Source: Microscilla marina ATCC 23134 (GTDB lineage: Bacteria; Bacteroidota; Bacteroidia; Cytophagales; Microscillaceae). From it: DNA of 64,000 bases. The position numbers and the translations under genes were made by a program. This document shows, piece after piece, positions 36,704 through 45,755 of the stretch (positions are counted from its first letter, which is position 1; every line of letters starts with the position of its first letter). Under the pieces are notes generated by a model. That model was given only the letters and a program-made list of their open reading frames with translations, was not told the origin of the DNA and searched no databases. The stretch covers positions 1-64,000 of the forward strand of contig NZ_AAWS01000039.1 in assembly GCF_000169175.1 (NCBI RefSeq), written 5' to 3'.

Positions 36704-38362
36704 TCATTGAGTCGTTATTTGCGAAGCTTTTTGCACCAAATCTATAAATTCAGCCCGGTACTGATTCATATCCTTGCCTTTTGACCCTTTGGCCAGTGTC
36801 AACACAGTTTGAAACGTTGTTGAACCCTTGTACTGTGAGTTTTTGAGTAGCATACCAAACGAGGCCACCGCAGCCGAAAAACGAAAGTTGTGAGAGGTTT
36901 CATCTACCGATTGATGATTGGCAGCTATTATTTGGCTGGTTTCTATGCCTGTGCTACCTTCAGGTTTTTTGTATCTTAGTCGCACATTCATTAGCTGTTG
37001 ATTGTTGAACTGGGTAGCTTGAAAGTTAGCCGGAATTTGATTCTGGTCTACGGCTACAGTTTGTGGGTTGCTGTGCAGTGTCACCTCATACAAGGCGGTG
37101 ACAGTATGCCCTGCGCCTATTTCTCCGGCATCTTTGGTGTCATCTCTAAAGTCTCGGTTGGCAAGTAAGCGGTTTTCGTAACCAATCAAACGATATGACT
37201 TGACCACCGCAGAATTAAATTCTACTTGAATTTTTACATCTTTAGCTATAGTAAACAAGGTGCCTTTCAGGTCTTTGCCAAATACCTTGTAAGCCTCATT
37301 GAGGTTGTCGAGGTAATAGTAGTTGCCATTGCCTTTATCGGCAATAATTTCCATTTTAGAGTCGCGGTAATTGCCCATACCCAGCCCCAAAACAGTAATA
37401 AACACTCCCTCTTTTCGTTTTTCTTCAATCAAGTTTTGCATTGCCTGGTCTGACGATGCCCCTAAGTTAAAATCACCGTCGGTTGCCAAAATAATCCGGT
37501 TGTTACCCTCTTTGATGAAGTTTTGTTTGGCTATTTTATACGCTAGTTTGATACCCGCTCCGCCAGCCGTAGAACCGCCCGACTGGAGTTTGTCTAAGGC
37601 CTCCATTATTTTTTGTTTGTCAGTTCCCTGAGTGGCAGGCAACACCAAGCCAGCGTTTCCAGCATATACTACTATAGCTACCCGGTCTTCTTCGCCCAGG
37701 TTGTTTACCAGCATTTTAAAAGCCTTGCGCAAGAGTGGAAGTTTGTCAGGGGCACTCATAGAGCCAGACACATCAATCAAAAATACCAGGTTGCTTAGTT
37801 TTAATTTTCTGCTGTCCAGCCGTTTGCCTTGCAAACCAATATGTACCAAGTGGTTTTTAGGGTTCCATGGACATTTTGCCACTTCTGTATTGACTGAAAA
37901 TGGGTGCTGTCCTTCCGGTTGTTTGTATTGATAGTTGAAGTAGTTGATGAACTCTTCTAACCTTACACTGCTGGTACTGGGCAGTTGTCCATTGTTGATA
38001 GACTTACGCGCCCGGCTGTAGCTGGCATTGTCTACATCTATAGAAAAGGTAGAAAGAGGAGCCGTTTTTACCGATAGAAATGTGTTTTCGTTGGCAGGCT
38101 TTTTCTCTTTGATTTTTGGGGGTGACACATCTTCTTCTAAAGCAATGGTATTGGTTTCTGCGTCCGCTTGATCTTTAGCCGCTGCTGCACTCTTGCCTTT
38201 TTGATTTCTTTTGGTCGTAGGGGTTGTTTGTATATTGTCAATATTACCTCCTTCGGTAGTTTTTTCCTGGTGGCTGTTACAGGCATAAAGCACGAGCAGC
38301 AAACTAAAGGCAATAAGCGCCCGTTTTCCCCATTGTAAGGGAATTAAATCATTGGTTTTCAT
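36704..38362 (-). CDS. von Willebrand factor A domain lipoprotein (YfbK-like)
   Basis: A 552-residue lipoprotein from the ATG at 38362. The open frame reaches 38527, but the first 55 codons do not look coding, and 38362 gives a signal with lipobox (LLLVLYAC). Features in order: a low-complexity linker; a VWA N-terminal region (FSIDVDNASYSRARKSINNG); a VWA domain with the MIDAS motif DVSGSM and later TDGDFNLG; and a C-terminal DUF3520-like region ending in SKGKDMNQYRAEFIDLVQKA. This is the YfbK architecture found in Bacteroidota and E. coli. It probably mediates metal-dependent protein binding in the periplasm or on the outer membrane. The exact role is unknown. Confidence 0.87.
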   Translation of the reverse strand: MKTNDLIPLQWGKRALIAFSLLLVLYACNSHQEKTTEGGNIDNIQTTPTTKRNQKGKSAAAAKDQADAETNTIALEEDVSPPKIKEKKPANENTFLSVKTAPLSTFSIDVDNASYSRARKSINNGQLPSTSSVRLEEFINYFNYQYKQPEGQHPFSVNTEVAKCPWNPKNHLVHIGLQGKRLDSRKLKLSNLVFLIDVSGSMSAPDKLPLLRKAFKMLVNNLGEEDRVAIVVYAGNAGLVLPATQGTDKQKIMEALDKLQSGGSTAGGAGIKLAYKIAKQNFIKEGNNRIILATDGDFNLGASSDQAMQNLIEEKRKEGVFITVLGLGMGNYRDSKMEIIADKGNGNYYYLDNLNEAYKVFGKDLKGTLFTIAKDVKIQVEFNSAVVKSYRLIGYENRLLANRDFRDDTKDAGEIGAGHTVTALYEVTLHSNPQTVAVDQNQIPANFQATQFNNQQLMNVRLRYKKPEGSTGIETSQIIAANHQSVDETSHNFRFSAAVASFGMLLKNSQYKGSTTFQTVLTLAKGSKGKDMNQYRAEFIDLVQKASQITTQ

Positions 38363-38562
38363 AGTGTTTATTGAGTAAAGTGAATTGGACAACGATTGGT
38401 TCCCCAACTTAGATGAAGTATTTGATATAGTTAAGTAGTACATTTGCCAGTAGTGGTTGCAGGGCAAATATTGTTTATTGTTAGGTATAGATAAGTAAAA
38501 AAGTATGGTGTGCCAGCAACACACCATGCTCCAATGTGTAGTTTTAGATTTGGTGAAAAAAG

Positions 38563-38805
38563 TTATTCACCACTTTTGGTTTCTCTTTTAGTAGTATCAG
38601 TGGCAGTACTGTCGGTGGTGTTGGTAGTGTCACCAGAGGTCGTATTTTGACCAGTATCTACAGACGTGTTAGTATTGGTACTGCTTGTATCTTTTGTTTC
38701 TACTGAGGTAGTATCTGTTTCATTGGTTTTACCTCCCTTGTCGCCGCCACAGGCAGTCAAGCCGATTGCCAGGCAAAATGCGCTCATTAAGATGATTTTT
38801 TTCAT
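38563..38805 (-). CDS. Small Thr/Ser/Asp-rich lipoprotein
   Basis: An 80-residue protein with a lipoprotein signal (MKKIILMSAFCLAIGLTAC) and a mature part made almost only of T, S, D, N, E, K and G (TSVETKDTSSTNTNTSVD). The family is not recognised. The signal peptide with lipobox supports real expression; the low-complexity tail is probably flexible and exposed. It lies head-out from the sigma factor gene and downstream of nothing obvious. Confidence 0.65.
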   Translation of the reverse strand: MKKIILMSAFCLAIGLTACGGDKGGKTNETDTTSVETKDTSSTNTNTSVDTGQNTTSGDTTNTTDSTATDTTKRETKSGE

Positions 38806-39158
38806 TGTATTTAATGTTAAAAGTGTTTTTAGATTTGTCCCTTTATACCGTAAAATAAAAGAGGTAACCCAAGCGCAAAAAAAAAAATAAAACAGGGTTA
38901 CTTACCTATACTTTTTTTATTAATGCTACAAAGCAAATCTTGTCGGAAAAAACAACAAGTGTTTGGGTTGGTAGTATATATAGCCATGGCGATACAACAA
39001 AATATGAGCGTATATAAGGTGGAGTAGTTGTATAGAATGTACATAATTAATTATGCTACTTTGTAAAAAAAATGCACTTTTCCATACTATAATACGTACA
39101 TTTGTTTTAAAACCTCATTCAATAAACTTACCCAATATACACTTAAAAAGAGCACTCA
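38806..39158. other. Divergent intergenic region, lipoprotein / ECF sigma
   Basis: 353 bp, AT-rich, with a poly-A tract near 38880. It should hold promoters for both flanking genes, but I cannot fix a confident promoter pair. Confidence 0.4.
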
Positions 39159-39731
39159 ATGAAGTTGAAAAAAGAGTACTCCGAAGAAAGCTTAATTGCA
39201 GGAATCAAGCAAGACAGTCACCAAGCGCTTAAGTATATTTACAAAGCTTATTATTCTATGATTCTTCACTTTGTGACCAGCAACAGCGGCACCGAACAAG
39301 AAGCAAAAGATATTTATCAGGAAGGCGTGATTGTATTGTATGAAAAATTGAAAGAAGCTGACTTTGAACTCACTTGTAAGATCAAAACTTTCCTCTATTC
39401 TGTTTGCCGAAGGTTATGGCTAAAAAGGCTGGCTGAAAAAAATAAGTATGGGGGTAAAATCAACGATTATGAAGAGTTTTTACCGTTTGAAGACGAAGCA
39501 GAAGCAATGAACGAACAGGAGGAACAATACCAAATGATGACCGAGTCTATGATTCAGTTGGGTGAGCCCTGTAAAACCATACTGGAGGATTTTTATATCA
39601 AAAAAATGTCAATGCAGCAAATTACTTCTAAAATGGGGTATACCAATACGGCCAATGCCAAAAACCAGAAGTATAAGTGCATGATGCGATTGAAGAAAAT
39701 ATTTTTTAAAGAATACAATGTTCAGGAATAA
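39159..39731 (+). CDS. ECF-type RNA polymerase sigma factor
   Basis: A 190-residue sigma-70 family protein of the ECF group. Region 2 is at about residues 20-90 (YKAYYSMILHFVTSNSGTEQ, EAKDIYQEGVIVLYEKL) and region 4 at about 130-185 (LGEPCKTILEDFYIKKMSMQ, ITSKMGYTNTANAKNQKYKC). It is followed after 82 bp by a membrane protein whose N-terminus looks like an anti-sigma domain, giving a sigma/anti-sigma pair. Bacteroidota ECF factors of this kind answer envelope or nutrient signals. The regulon is unknown. Confidence 0.9.
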   Translation: MKLKKEYSEESLIAGIKQDSHQALKYIYKAYYSMILHFVTSNSGTEQEAKDIYQEGVIVLYEKLKEADFELTCKIKTFLYSVCRRLWLKRLAEKNKYGGKINDYEEFLPFEDEAEAMNEQEEQYQMMTESMIQLGEPCKTILEDFYIKKMSMQQITSKMGYTNTANAKNQKYKCMMRLKKIFFKEYNVQE

Positions 39732-39813
39732 ACACCTGGCATTGTGAGCTTGATGATAGCATAATAACATAAACCCAAATAAATGCTGGCTTTAACAAAG
39801 AAAGAGAACTGCC

Positions 39814-40965
39814 ATGGATATAGTGCAAAAGTATACCACCATAGAACGTTACCTTGAAGGACAACTCGAGGGAAATGAACTGATTGATTTTGAGCAACAA
39901 ATTGCAGCTGATAGTAATTTGGCTCAGGAAGTAGAAGAACACCGTATTTTGATAGAGAACCTGGAAAGGGTACGATATCGAGAAGAAATGAAGGCAAAAA
40001 TGAGTGCCATTCATAGCGAACTGTTTGATGTAGAAGAAAAAAGCCGTGCAATCAAAACCAAAGCCAGAATAAAGAGCTTATGGCATAAATACCAAAGCAT
40101 AGTGGCGGTAGCTGCTTCGGTCACCATTATTTTTCTGGGCAACACTTTTTTTAACCTCAAGCAAGTTCGTTCTGTGGAAGAAAAACAGTCTACCAATTAT
40201 TTACAACTTAATCGTGAACTAAAGGTAGTCAAACGCAAGCAAAAGAACATAGAGGCTAAAACCAATAAACTGGAAATAGCCAGCAAAAAAGCCATTATTG
40301 GCAAAGTAAAAAGTACTGGAGCTACCGCATTAGTGATATCGCCTACCGGATTTTTGGTGACCAACTACCATGTGGTAAAAGATGCAGACTCTATTTACAT
40401 AGAAACCAGGAGAGACTCTACCTTAATGCGTCTGAAGGTAAAGGCAGTGTATGGAGATGAAGCAAAAGACTTGGCTATTTTGCGGGTGATTGATACTAAC
40501 TTCACTACGTTTGGACAGTTGCCGTTTAGTTTGCGTACCGAACAAGCCAAACTGGCCGAGAGAGTATATACATTGGCGTATCCGCGCGAAGATATTGTCT
40601 ATGGCGAAGGCACTATAAGTGCTCAAACGGGGTATCAGGGCAATCCGGCGTCTTATCAAATTTCTATTCCTGTAAACCCCGGCAACAGTGGAGCTCCTGT
40701 AATGGATGCCCGTGGTAACTTGGTGGGGTTGATTACCGGAAAGGACAAAAAGATGGAAGGGGCTACCTTTGCTATCAAGGCTAAGTACCTGGCAAGTATG
40801 ATGGATTCGGTGGCAACCAACCTTGAGGTAACCGATTCTTTACGAAAACCACTGATCAAGCCTGCGGCAAACTATTTACAGTATTTACAACGCCCTCAGC
40901 AAGTAAATAAATTGCGAAAATTTGTTTTTGTAGTGAAGGTGTACAACAGCGACAAAAATTTTTAG
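39814..40965 (+). CDS. Membrane protein fusing anti-sigma-like domain to trypsin-like protease
   Basis: 383 residues. Residues 1-75 look like the cytoplasmic part of an anti-sigma factor (IERYLEGQLEGNELIDFEQQ), without zinc ligands. A transmembrane helix lies at about 95-114 (SIVAVAASVTIIFLGNTFFN), a short coiled coil at 120-160, then an S1-type serine protease with His186 (TNYHVV), Asp219 (AKDLAIL) and Ser292 (NPGNSGAPV), as in Do/HtrA proteases. There is no PDZ domain. It lies downstream of the ECF sigma gene, so it may hold the sigma factor at the membrane and respond to periplasmic proteolysis. The catalytic triad is complete. The link between protease and release of sigma is inference. 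Confidence 0.85.
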   Translation: MDIVQKYTTIERYLEGQLEGNELIDFEQQIAADSNLAQEVEEHRILIENLERVRYREEMKAKMSAIHSELFDVEEKSRAIKTKARIKSLWHKYQSIVAVAASVTIIFLGNTFFNLKQVRSVEEKQSTNYLQLNRELKVVKRKQKNIEAKTNKLEIASKKAIIGKVKSTGATALVISPTGFLVTNYHVVKDADSIYIETRRDSTLMRLKVKAVYGDEAKDLAILRVIDTNFTTFGQLPFSLRTEQAKLAERVYTLAYPREDIVYGEGTISAQTGYQGNPASYQISIPVNPGNSGAPVMDARGNLVGLITGKDKKMEGATFAIKAKYLASMMDSVATNLEVTDSLRKPLIKPAANYLQYLQRPQQVNKLRKFVFVVKVYNSDKNF

Positions 40966-41292
40966 TAAACGTTGAAAAAAAAAGAAATATTGTCAAACTT
41001 TTTCTGAACATCTTACGTAAGTAAGAAAAACTTTACTAATCAATCAAAAATATTTATACATTACCCCATACCTATCTACACAAATGTACTTATATGGGGT
41101 AATAACAATCTCAAAAATACAATTAATCAGTTTTTCAATTAACCTTTGGAATCCTTACTCTATTTTAGGGTATAGGATTTTTCTTTGCCCTAAAGTGAAG
41201 AAAAAGTTAATTTGTGCCCTGCAGTACCTTTTGTTTCACTGAGCGTTGTTTTACACTGATTTTTTTTATCATTGAGTACCTTTTATACCCAA
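40966..41292. other. Intergenic region between convergent genes
   Basis: 327 bp of AT-rich sequence; no ORF, strong terminator or repeat recognised. Confidence 0.4.
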
Positions 41293-41769
41293 TTAAGACT
41301 TATTGTTATCAAGTGGGAGAGCAGTAGAGTACTTTATTTCATTCAAAACGAACAAGCTTTGTATTTTACTTACATTGGGCAAGCTTGCCAAATGGCGCGA
41401 CGCAAAGCTGTAGTAGTGATCTAAGTCTGGTACTACAATCTTGATCAGATAGTCGAATACCCCACCTAATAAATAACATTCTACTATTTCGGGAATTTCT
41501 TTGATAGCATTGCTAAAAGCCTCAATAAATTCTATGTGCTGGCTGGTGAGGGTTACTTCGCAAAAAACAATGAGTGGCAAATCGAGTTTTTTCTTGTTGA
41601 GCAGTGCTACATAACCCGAAATGTACCCTTCTTTTTCCAAACGTTTGATGCGTTCATACACGGGCGTTTTTGTCATTTTGAGCTTGTCTGCTAACTCTTT
41701 GATATTCATTTTGGCGTCTTGTTGCAGGTAGCCAAGTATCTCTTTGTCTATGGCGTCTATATTGAGCAT
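41293..41769 (-). CDS. Lrp/AsnC family transcriptional regulator
   Basis: A 158-residue regulator of the feast/famine family: an N-terminal winged HTH (IDKEILGYLQQDAKMNIKEL, DKLKMTKTPVYERIKRLEKEG) and a C-terminal RAM effector domain (about 70-145, with VECYLLGGVFDYLIKIVVPD). It is divergent from a PLP-dependent decarboxylase gene, 153 bp apart, the typical layout in which the regulator controls an amino-acid enzyme gene in response to an amino acid. Confidence 0.93.
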   Translation of the reverse strand: MLNIDAIDKEILGYLQQDAKMNIKELADKLKMTKTPVYERIKRLEKEGYISGYVALLNKKKLDLPLIVFCEVTLTSQHIEFIEAFSNAIKEIPEIVECYLLGGVFDYLIKIVVPDLDHYYSFASRHLASLPNVSKIQSLFVLNEIKYSTALPLDNNKS

Positions 41770-41818
41770 AGTAATTTTTCCTTTAAATGATGATGAAGTA
41801 GGAATATATCAAACTAAA

Positions 41819-41844
41819 TCCTGAAATATATGTACTATGCAGGA
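41819..41844. promoter_or_regulatory. Candidate AsnC operator
   Basis: Inverted repeat TCCTG-N16-CAGGA in the divergent promoter region between the AsnC-type regulator and the decarboxylase. An AT-rich centre with outward half-sites is compatible with Lrp/AsnC dimers. Assignment is by position only. Confidence 0.3.
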
Positions 41845-41922
41845 ATATTTTCTTTATTTCGAAATTAATTTAGTTAAAAAGACTGTAATGTGTAATTTTG
41901 CGGTGAATTAATATGATAAACC

Positions 41923-43350
41923 ATGATAGAAAAAGCATTCAATCCCGAAGATTTTAAAGCCACTGGTTACGAACTCATCGATACCTTGTCGGAGTATTTG
42001 GCTACTACCCAACAAAACCCTGACAAACTATTGGTAAACGACTACCAAACCCCCGAAAAGCAACGGGAAAAATGGGAAAACTATGATTTTGCCAATGGTT
42101 TATCGGAGTACTTTAAAGAATTTTTGCAGGACTCGATACACATACACCACCCACGGTATATGGGGCACCAAATAAGCACTACTGCCCCTATAGCAGCTTT
42201 GGCGGCTATGATGAGCGATTTCCTGAACAATGGGATGGGTATTTATGAAATGGGGCAATCATCGGTAGCTATGGAGCACTTGGTGGTGCAACGTTTGGCC
42301 CAAAAGATGGGTTTTGATGACAAAGCAGGTGGTTTTTTAACTTCAGGGGGTACCCTTGCCAACCTGACGGCGCTACTTGCCGCCAGGCGCAAACAAGCAA
42401 CAGCCAATGTGTGGCAAGAGGGCAACCAACAGCCATTGGCATTGATGGTGTCTGAGCAAGCGCATTATTGTGTAGAACGTGCCGTGAAGATTATGGGGTG
42501 GGGAGATGCGGGCATTATTAAAATACCTGTAGATGAGCAGTTTTGCCTGCGTACCGATTTGCTGCAAAGCTATTATGAGCAAGCCATAGCCCAAGGCAAA
42601 GAAGTAGTAGCAGTAGTGGGGAGCGCCTGCTCTACGGCTACTGGTTCGTATGACAACCTTGAGGCTATAGCCGATTTTTGTGTACAGCATAATGTATGGT
42701 TTCATGTAGATGGCGCTCATGGGGCTTCGGCAGTTTTTTCTGACAAACACCGCCACAAAGTACAAGGAATCAACCGGGCTGATTCGGTGGTGATGGATTT
42801 TCATAAAACCCTATTGGTACCTGCATTGGCTACAGGGTTGGTGTTCAAAGATGTTAACGACTCATACAATACTTTTGCCCAAAATGCCCACTACCTGTGG
42901 AACGATGACGAAGAGCAGGAGTGGTTCAACTTTGCCAAGCGTACCTTCGAAACCACCAAGTTTCCAATGGGTTTCAAGGTTTTTACTGTATGGAGTTATT
43001 ATGGAGATGCTTTGTTGGAAGAAATGATTGATACTATTTATGGTTTGGGCGATACTTTTGCTCAATTGTTACAACAACACCCATCGTTTGAACTTGCCAT
43101 GCCACCCGCCTGCAATATTGTGTGTTTTAGGTATACTGCTACCCACGAAGACCTCAGTAAAGTAAATAGCCTGATTAGGCAACACATATTGGCTGAGGGT
43201 AAATTTTATATAGTACAAGCCTTGCTCAACGGCGAAACTTATTTGCGGGTAACGCTGGCAAACCCAGCTACTACAGCGCAAGACCTGGAAGACCTGCTGG
43301 AGCATATAGTGCAAATAGCCCAACGCCAAGTGCCTGCAACTAAAGTATAA
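41923..43350 (+). CDS. PLP-dependent group II amino acid decarboxylase
   Basis: A 475-residue pyridoxal-phosphate enzyme of the glutamate/aspartate/diaminobutyrate/aromatic decarboxylase group. Key residues are visible: His181 (EQAHYCVERA), which stacks on the cofactor; Asp263 in HVDGAHGAS, which pairs with the pyridine nitrogen; and Lys295 in MDFHKTLLVP, the Schiff-base lysine. The SGGTLANLTAL motif is near 141-151. Length is normal. The substrate cannot be set by eye; aspartate or diaminobutyrate are as likely as glutamate. The divergent AsnC-type regulator suggests induction by an amino acid. Confidence 0.9.
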   Translation: MIEKAFNPEDFKATGYELIDTLSEYLATTQQNPDKLLVNDYQTPEKQREKWENYDFANGLSEYFKEFLQDSIHIHHPRYMGHQISTTAPIAALAAMMSDFLNNGMGIYEMGQSSVAMEHLVVQRLAQKMGFDDKAGGFLTSGGTLANLTALLAARRKQATANVWQEGNQQPLALMVSEQAHYCVERAVKIMGWGDAGIIKIPVDEQFCLRTDLLQSYYEQAIAQGKEVVAVVGSACSTATGSYDNLEAIADFCVQHNVWFHVDGAHGASAVFSDKHRHKVQGINRADSVVMDFHKTLLVPALATGLVFKDVNDSYNTFAQNAHYLWNDDEEQEWFNFAKRTFETTKFPMGFKVFTVWSYYGDALLEEMIDTIYGLGDTFAQLLQQHPSFELAMPPACNIVCFRYTATHEDLSKVNSLIRQHILAEGKFYIVQALLNGETYLRVTLANPATTAQDLEDLLEHIVQIAQRQVPATKV

Positions 43351-43370
43351 ACATACAGAGCGCCTTAAGA

Positions 43371-43413
43371 AAAGTCAAGGAAGCTGTTTTAGTGAGGGCT
43401 TCCTTGACTTTTG
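43371..43413. terminator. Bidirectional terminator, decarboxylase / antiporter
   Basis: A perfect 14-bp stem AAAGTCAAGGAAGC (43371-43384) / GCTTCCTTGACTTT (43398-43411) with a 13-nt loop, between the convergent decarboxylase and antiporter genes. Confidence 0.85.
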
Positions 43414-43526
43414 GAGGCTAAAAGTGATAGCAAATATTTGATGACCTGTTTAGGCCCGGCAAGCTTTGAGAACTTGCCGAGTCTGACTTGATGCCTTAAT
43501 ATTCAATTATGTATGCTTCGGAGTGT

Positions 43527-44792
43527 TTAATGACCAGAAGGAATATCTTCAGTATCTTCTTCTTTTACTCCTTGTACCAGCTTGCCAATGGTAAGCCCTT
43601 GTACAATGATAGAAAACACCACCACTATATAAGTAATGGTTACAAATTCCTCGCGGTGCATTTTGTCGGTAAGCGAGAGCGCCAAGGCTACCGAAATACC
43701 TCCTCTGAGTCCTCCCCAGGTAAGTATTTGAATGGTACGAGGAATAAAACTACGCTTGAGCTTCATTAACGAAATAGGAATACCCACTGAGATAAACCGA
43801 GATACCAACACCACTACTATAGCAATGACTCCGGCAATGATGTAACTTTGGTTGAACGAAATAACCAATACTTCTAAGCCAATCAGGATAAAGAGTACCG
43901 CATTGAACACTTCATCTAGTATCTCCCAAAACATGTCTACATATTGGCGGGTAATGTCTGACATGGCAAACATGCGGGCGCGGTCGCTCATCACAAGCCC
44001 GGCTACTACTACTGCCAAAGGACCCGATATGTGGATAAACGAAGAAAAAGCATAACCTCCCATCACCAAAGCAAGGGTAATGAGTACTTCTTCGATGTAA
44101 GAGTCTATAGATTTGAGCAAAATATAGCCCACATAGCCCAACAACAAGCCAAACAAGGCACCACCACCCGCCTCAGTTACAAAAAGGAATAAAATATCGG
44201 AAGCGCCTATCTTATCTATGCCTTTGTCAGCCATTTCGAAGATACTCAAAAAGATAACCACGGCTACTCCATCGTTAAAGAGTGATTCGCCCGATATTTT
44301 TACTTCTAGTTTTTTGGGTACAGTAGCTTTTTTAAGAATAGCTAATACGGCTATTGGGTCGGTAGGCGAAATCAAAGAACCAAACAGTAGGCAGTAGATG
44401 TAGTCGATGGGGGTTCCCAGCAATTGAAACACATAATACATAAGCGAGCCTACTATAAAGGTAGAAGTAAGTACCCCTAGCGTAGCAAATACCATAATTG
44501 GGTTTCGTTCTTTGGCAAGTGTTTTTACATCTACATGCAGCGCACCGGCAAAAAGCAGGAAACTAAGCATGATTTCCATCAATACCTTGTTAAAGTCTAC
44601 GCTTTTGATCATTCCCACCAATTGGGCATAAAGGCTTTTAGAAAATGTACCTAGTATTACAATACCTAAAGACATCACCAGCGAAATAATCATTAAACCA
44701 ATAGTAGTAGGCAGTTTGAGGTAGCGGTGATTGATATAACCAAAGGCTGCCGATAATACTATGAGAATAGTAAAGGCATTGAATAAATCCAT
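43527..44792 (-). CDS. Na+/H+ antiporter, CPA1 (NhaP-like) family
   Basis: A 421-residue integral membrane protein with about twelve hydrophobic segments across its length. Family signatures: FAGALHVDVKTLAKERNPIM in TM3-4; SLISPTDPIAVLAILKKATVP; and ISGESLFNDGVAVVIFLSIF, which holds the ND pair thought to bind the transported cations. It should exchange Na+ (or K+) for protons at the inner membrane, fitting a marine organism. It lacks the long C-terminal cytoplasmic tail of some NhaP proteins. It is transcribed alone. Confidence 0.92.
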   Translation of the reverse strand: MDLFNAFTILIVLSAAFGYINHRYLKLPTTIGLMIISLVMSLGIVILGTFSKSLYAQLVGMIKSVDFNKVLMEIMLSFLLFAGALHVDVKTLAKERNPIMVFATLGVLTSTFIVGSLMYYVFQLLGTPIDYIYCLLFGSLISPTDPIAVLAILKKATVPKKLEVKISGESLFNDGVAVVIFLSIFEMADKGIDKIGASDILFLFVTEAGGGALFGLLLGYVGYILLKSIDSYIEEVLITLALVMGGYAFSSFIHISGPLAVVVAGLVMSDRARMFAMSDITRQYVDMFWEILDEVFNAVLFILIGLEVLVISFNQSYIIAGVIAIVVVLVSRFISVGIPISLMKLKRSFIPRTIQILTWGGLRGGISVALALSLTDKMHREEFVTITYIVVVFSIIVQGLTIGKLVQGVKEEDTEDIPSGH

Positions 44793-45000
44793 AAATGTGT
44801 ACTTATTTAGTTTGTAGGTTTCGCTTTAGTTGTAGTAGCTTCAAGGTACAAGTAACAAAGTTCAAAGTGCTCCCCTGTGTTATTAGCGGTGAGCAAATGT
44901 ATAACAGTCTACTTATCGCTTGAAGCTAATTGCTTACTGCTTAAAAAACCAAAGATAGAAGGATAATTATAGATGATAAACTCATGCAGGTTTAATTTTC

Positions 45001-45414
45001 TCAGTATTGTTTTTTCAGGTAGAGAATAGAGGCTTTTATTAGCTTCTTAAGCACGTCTTGGTCTATATCTTCCAGTTTTTTGATATACAAACATGACTTG
45101 CCTGTTTTGTATTTGCCCAATTGCTCCATGAGCTCATCGTATTGGTCAAAACCCGCCATAATATACAAGGTGAGGCTTTGTTTGCGAGAGGCAAACCCGG
45201 TAAGGAACCAATCACCTTCTCGTCCGCTGGCATACTTGTAATGATAACTGCCAAAGCCTACAATGCTGTCGCTCCACATCACAGGTAGTTGCCCGCTAAT
45301 GGCTTCCATCAATTCAGCAATTGTTTTGCAGTCAGTACGTCTTTTTTCGTCGGCTATATTTTCTATATAAGCCTCTACACTTTGGTCGTTGGGTTTGGTT
45401 TTGAGCGTTGCCAT
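45001..45414 (-). CDS. DUF1801 (YdhG-like) domain protein
   Basis: A 137-residue cytosolic protein. It starts VEAYIENIADEKRRTDCKTI and contains PVMWSDSIVGFGSYHYKY and SLTLYIMAGFDQYDELMEQL, all typical of DUF1801, a small alpha/beta fold of unknown biochemical role. Length is normal. It lies between the antiporter (same strand, 208 bp away) and the tRNA-Ala gene (opposite strand), with no operon partner. Confidence 0.88.
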   Translation of the reverse strand: MATLKTKPNDQSVEAYIENIADEKRRTDCKTIAELMEAISGQLPVMWSDSIVGFGSYHYKYASGREGDWFLTGFASRKQSLTLYIMAGFDQYDELMEQLGKYKTGKSCLYIKKLEDIDQDVLKKLIKASILYLKKQY

Positions 45415-45532
45415 GTGTTTGATTAGTTTAGGGTATACAAAGAGGTGAATTTAATGATTTATGGTAATTTCGGAAAGGTATTTTGTGTTGTAAATAGAAA
45501 TTTATGTTTTTTTAAAAAATGTCAGGTGTAAA

Positions 45533-45564
45533 TTTGGTAGTTATCCCCTTAGTGCATACATTTG
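45533..45564 (+). promoter_or_regulatory. Bacteroidota-type promoter of tRNA-Ala
   Basis: A -33 element TTTG (45533-45536) and a -7 element TACATTTG (45557-45564), 20 bp apart, match the Bacteroidota consensus TTTG / TAnnTTTG and lie 16 bp before the mature tRNA 5' end. Confidence 0.6.
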
Positions 45565-45579
45565 CAAACCTTAACAAAT

Positions 45580-45653
45580 GGGGGATTAGCTCAGTTGGCT
45601 AGAGCGCTACACTGGCAGTGTAGAGGTCATCAGTTCGAATCTGATATTCTCCA
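45580..45653 (+). tRNA. tRNA-Ala (anticodon GGC)
   Basis: A full cloverleaf can be drawn: acceptor GGGGGAT/ATTCTCC; D-stem GCTC/GAGC; anticodon stem CTACA/TGTAG with loop CTGGCAG (anticodon GGC); T-stem ATCAG/CTGAT with TTCGAAT; discriminator A. The acceptor contains G3-U70, the identity mark of tRNA-Ala. CCA is not encoded. A tyrosine recombinase gene begins 102 bp downstream, so the 3' end of this tRNA is the likely attachment site of the element to the right. Confidence 0.95.
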
Positions 45654-45658
45654 CTCAG

Positions 45659-45684
45659 AACCGTCTTTTAGACGGTTTTTTTTT
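45659..45684 (+). terminator. Terminator of tRNA-Ala
   Basis: An 8-bp stem AACCGTCT (45659-45666) / AGACGGTT (45670-45677), TTT loop, and a T run. Confidence 0.88.
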
Positions 45685-45726
45685 GCTTTAGCATGTAGGT
45701 TTGAGTAGTTTTATGTAGTAGCTGTG

Positions 45727-45746
45727 GGTTACTATAGTGGTTACTA
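45727..45746. repeat. Direct repeats before the integrase gene
   Basis: GGTTACTA occurs at 45727-45734 and 45739-45746, 12 bp apart, between tRNA-Ala and the integrase start. They could be arm-type recombinase sites; this is inference. Confidence 0.3.
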
Positions 45747-45755
45747 CAGATTTAA

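Noticed and set aside
36704-38527. Longer start for the von Willebrand lipoprotein
   Set aside because: The first 55 codons would hide the lipoprotein signal inside the protein. ATG 38362 gives a normal signal with lipobox.
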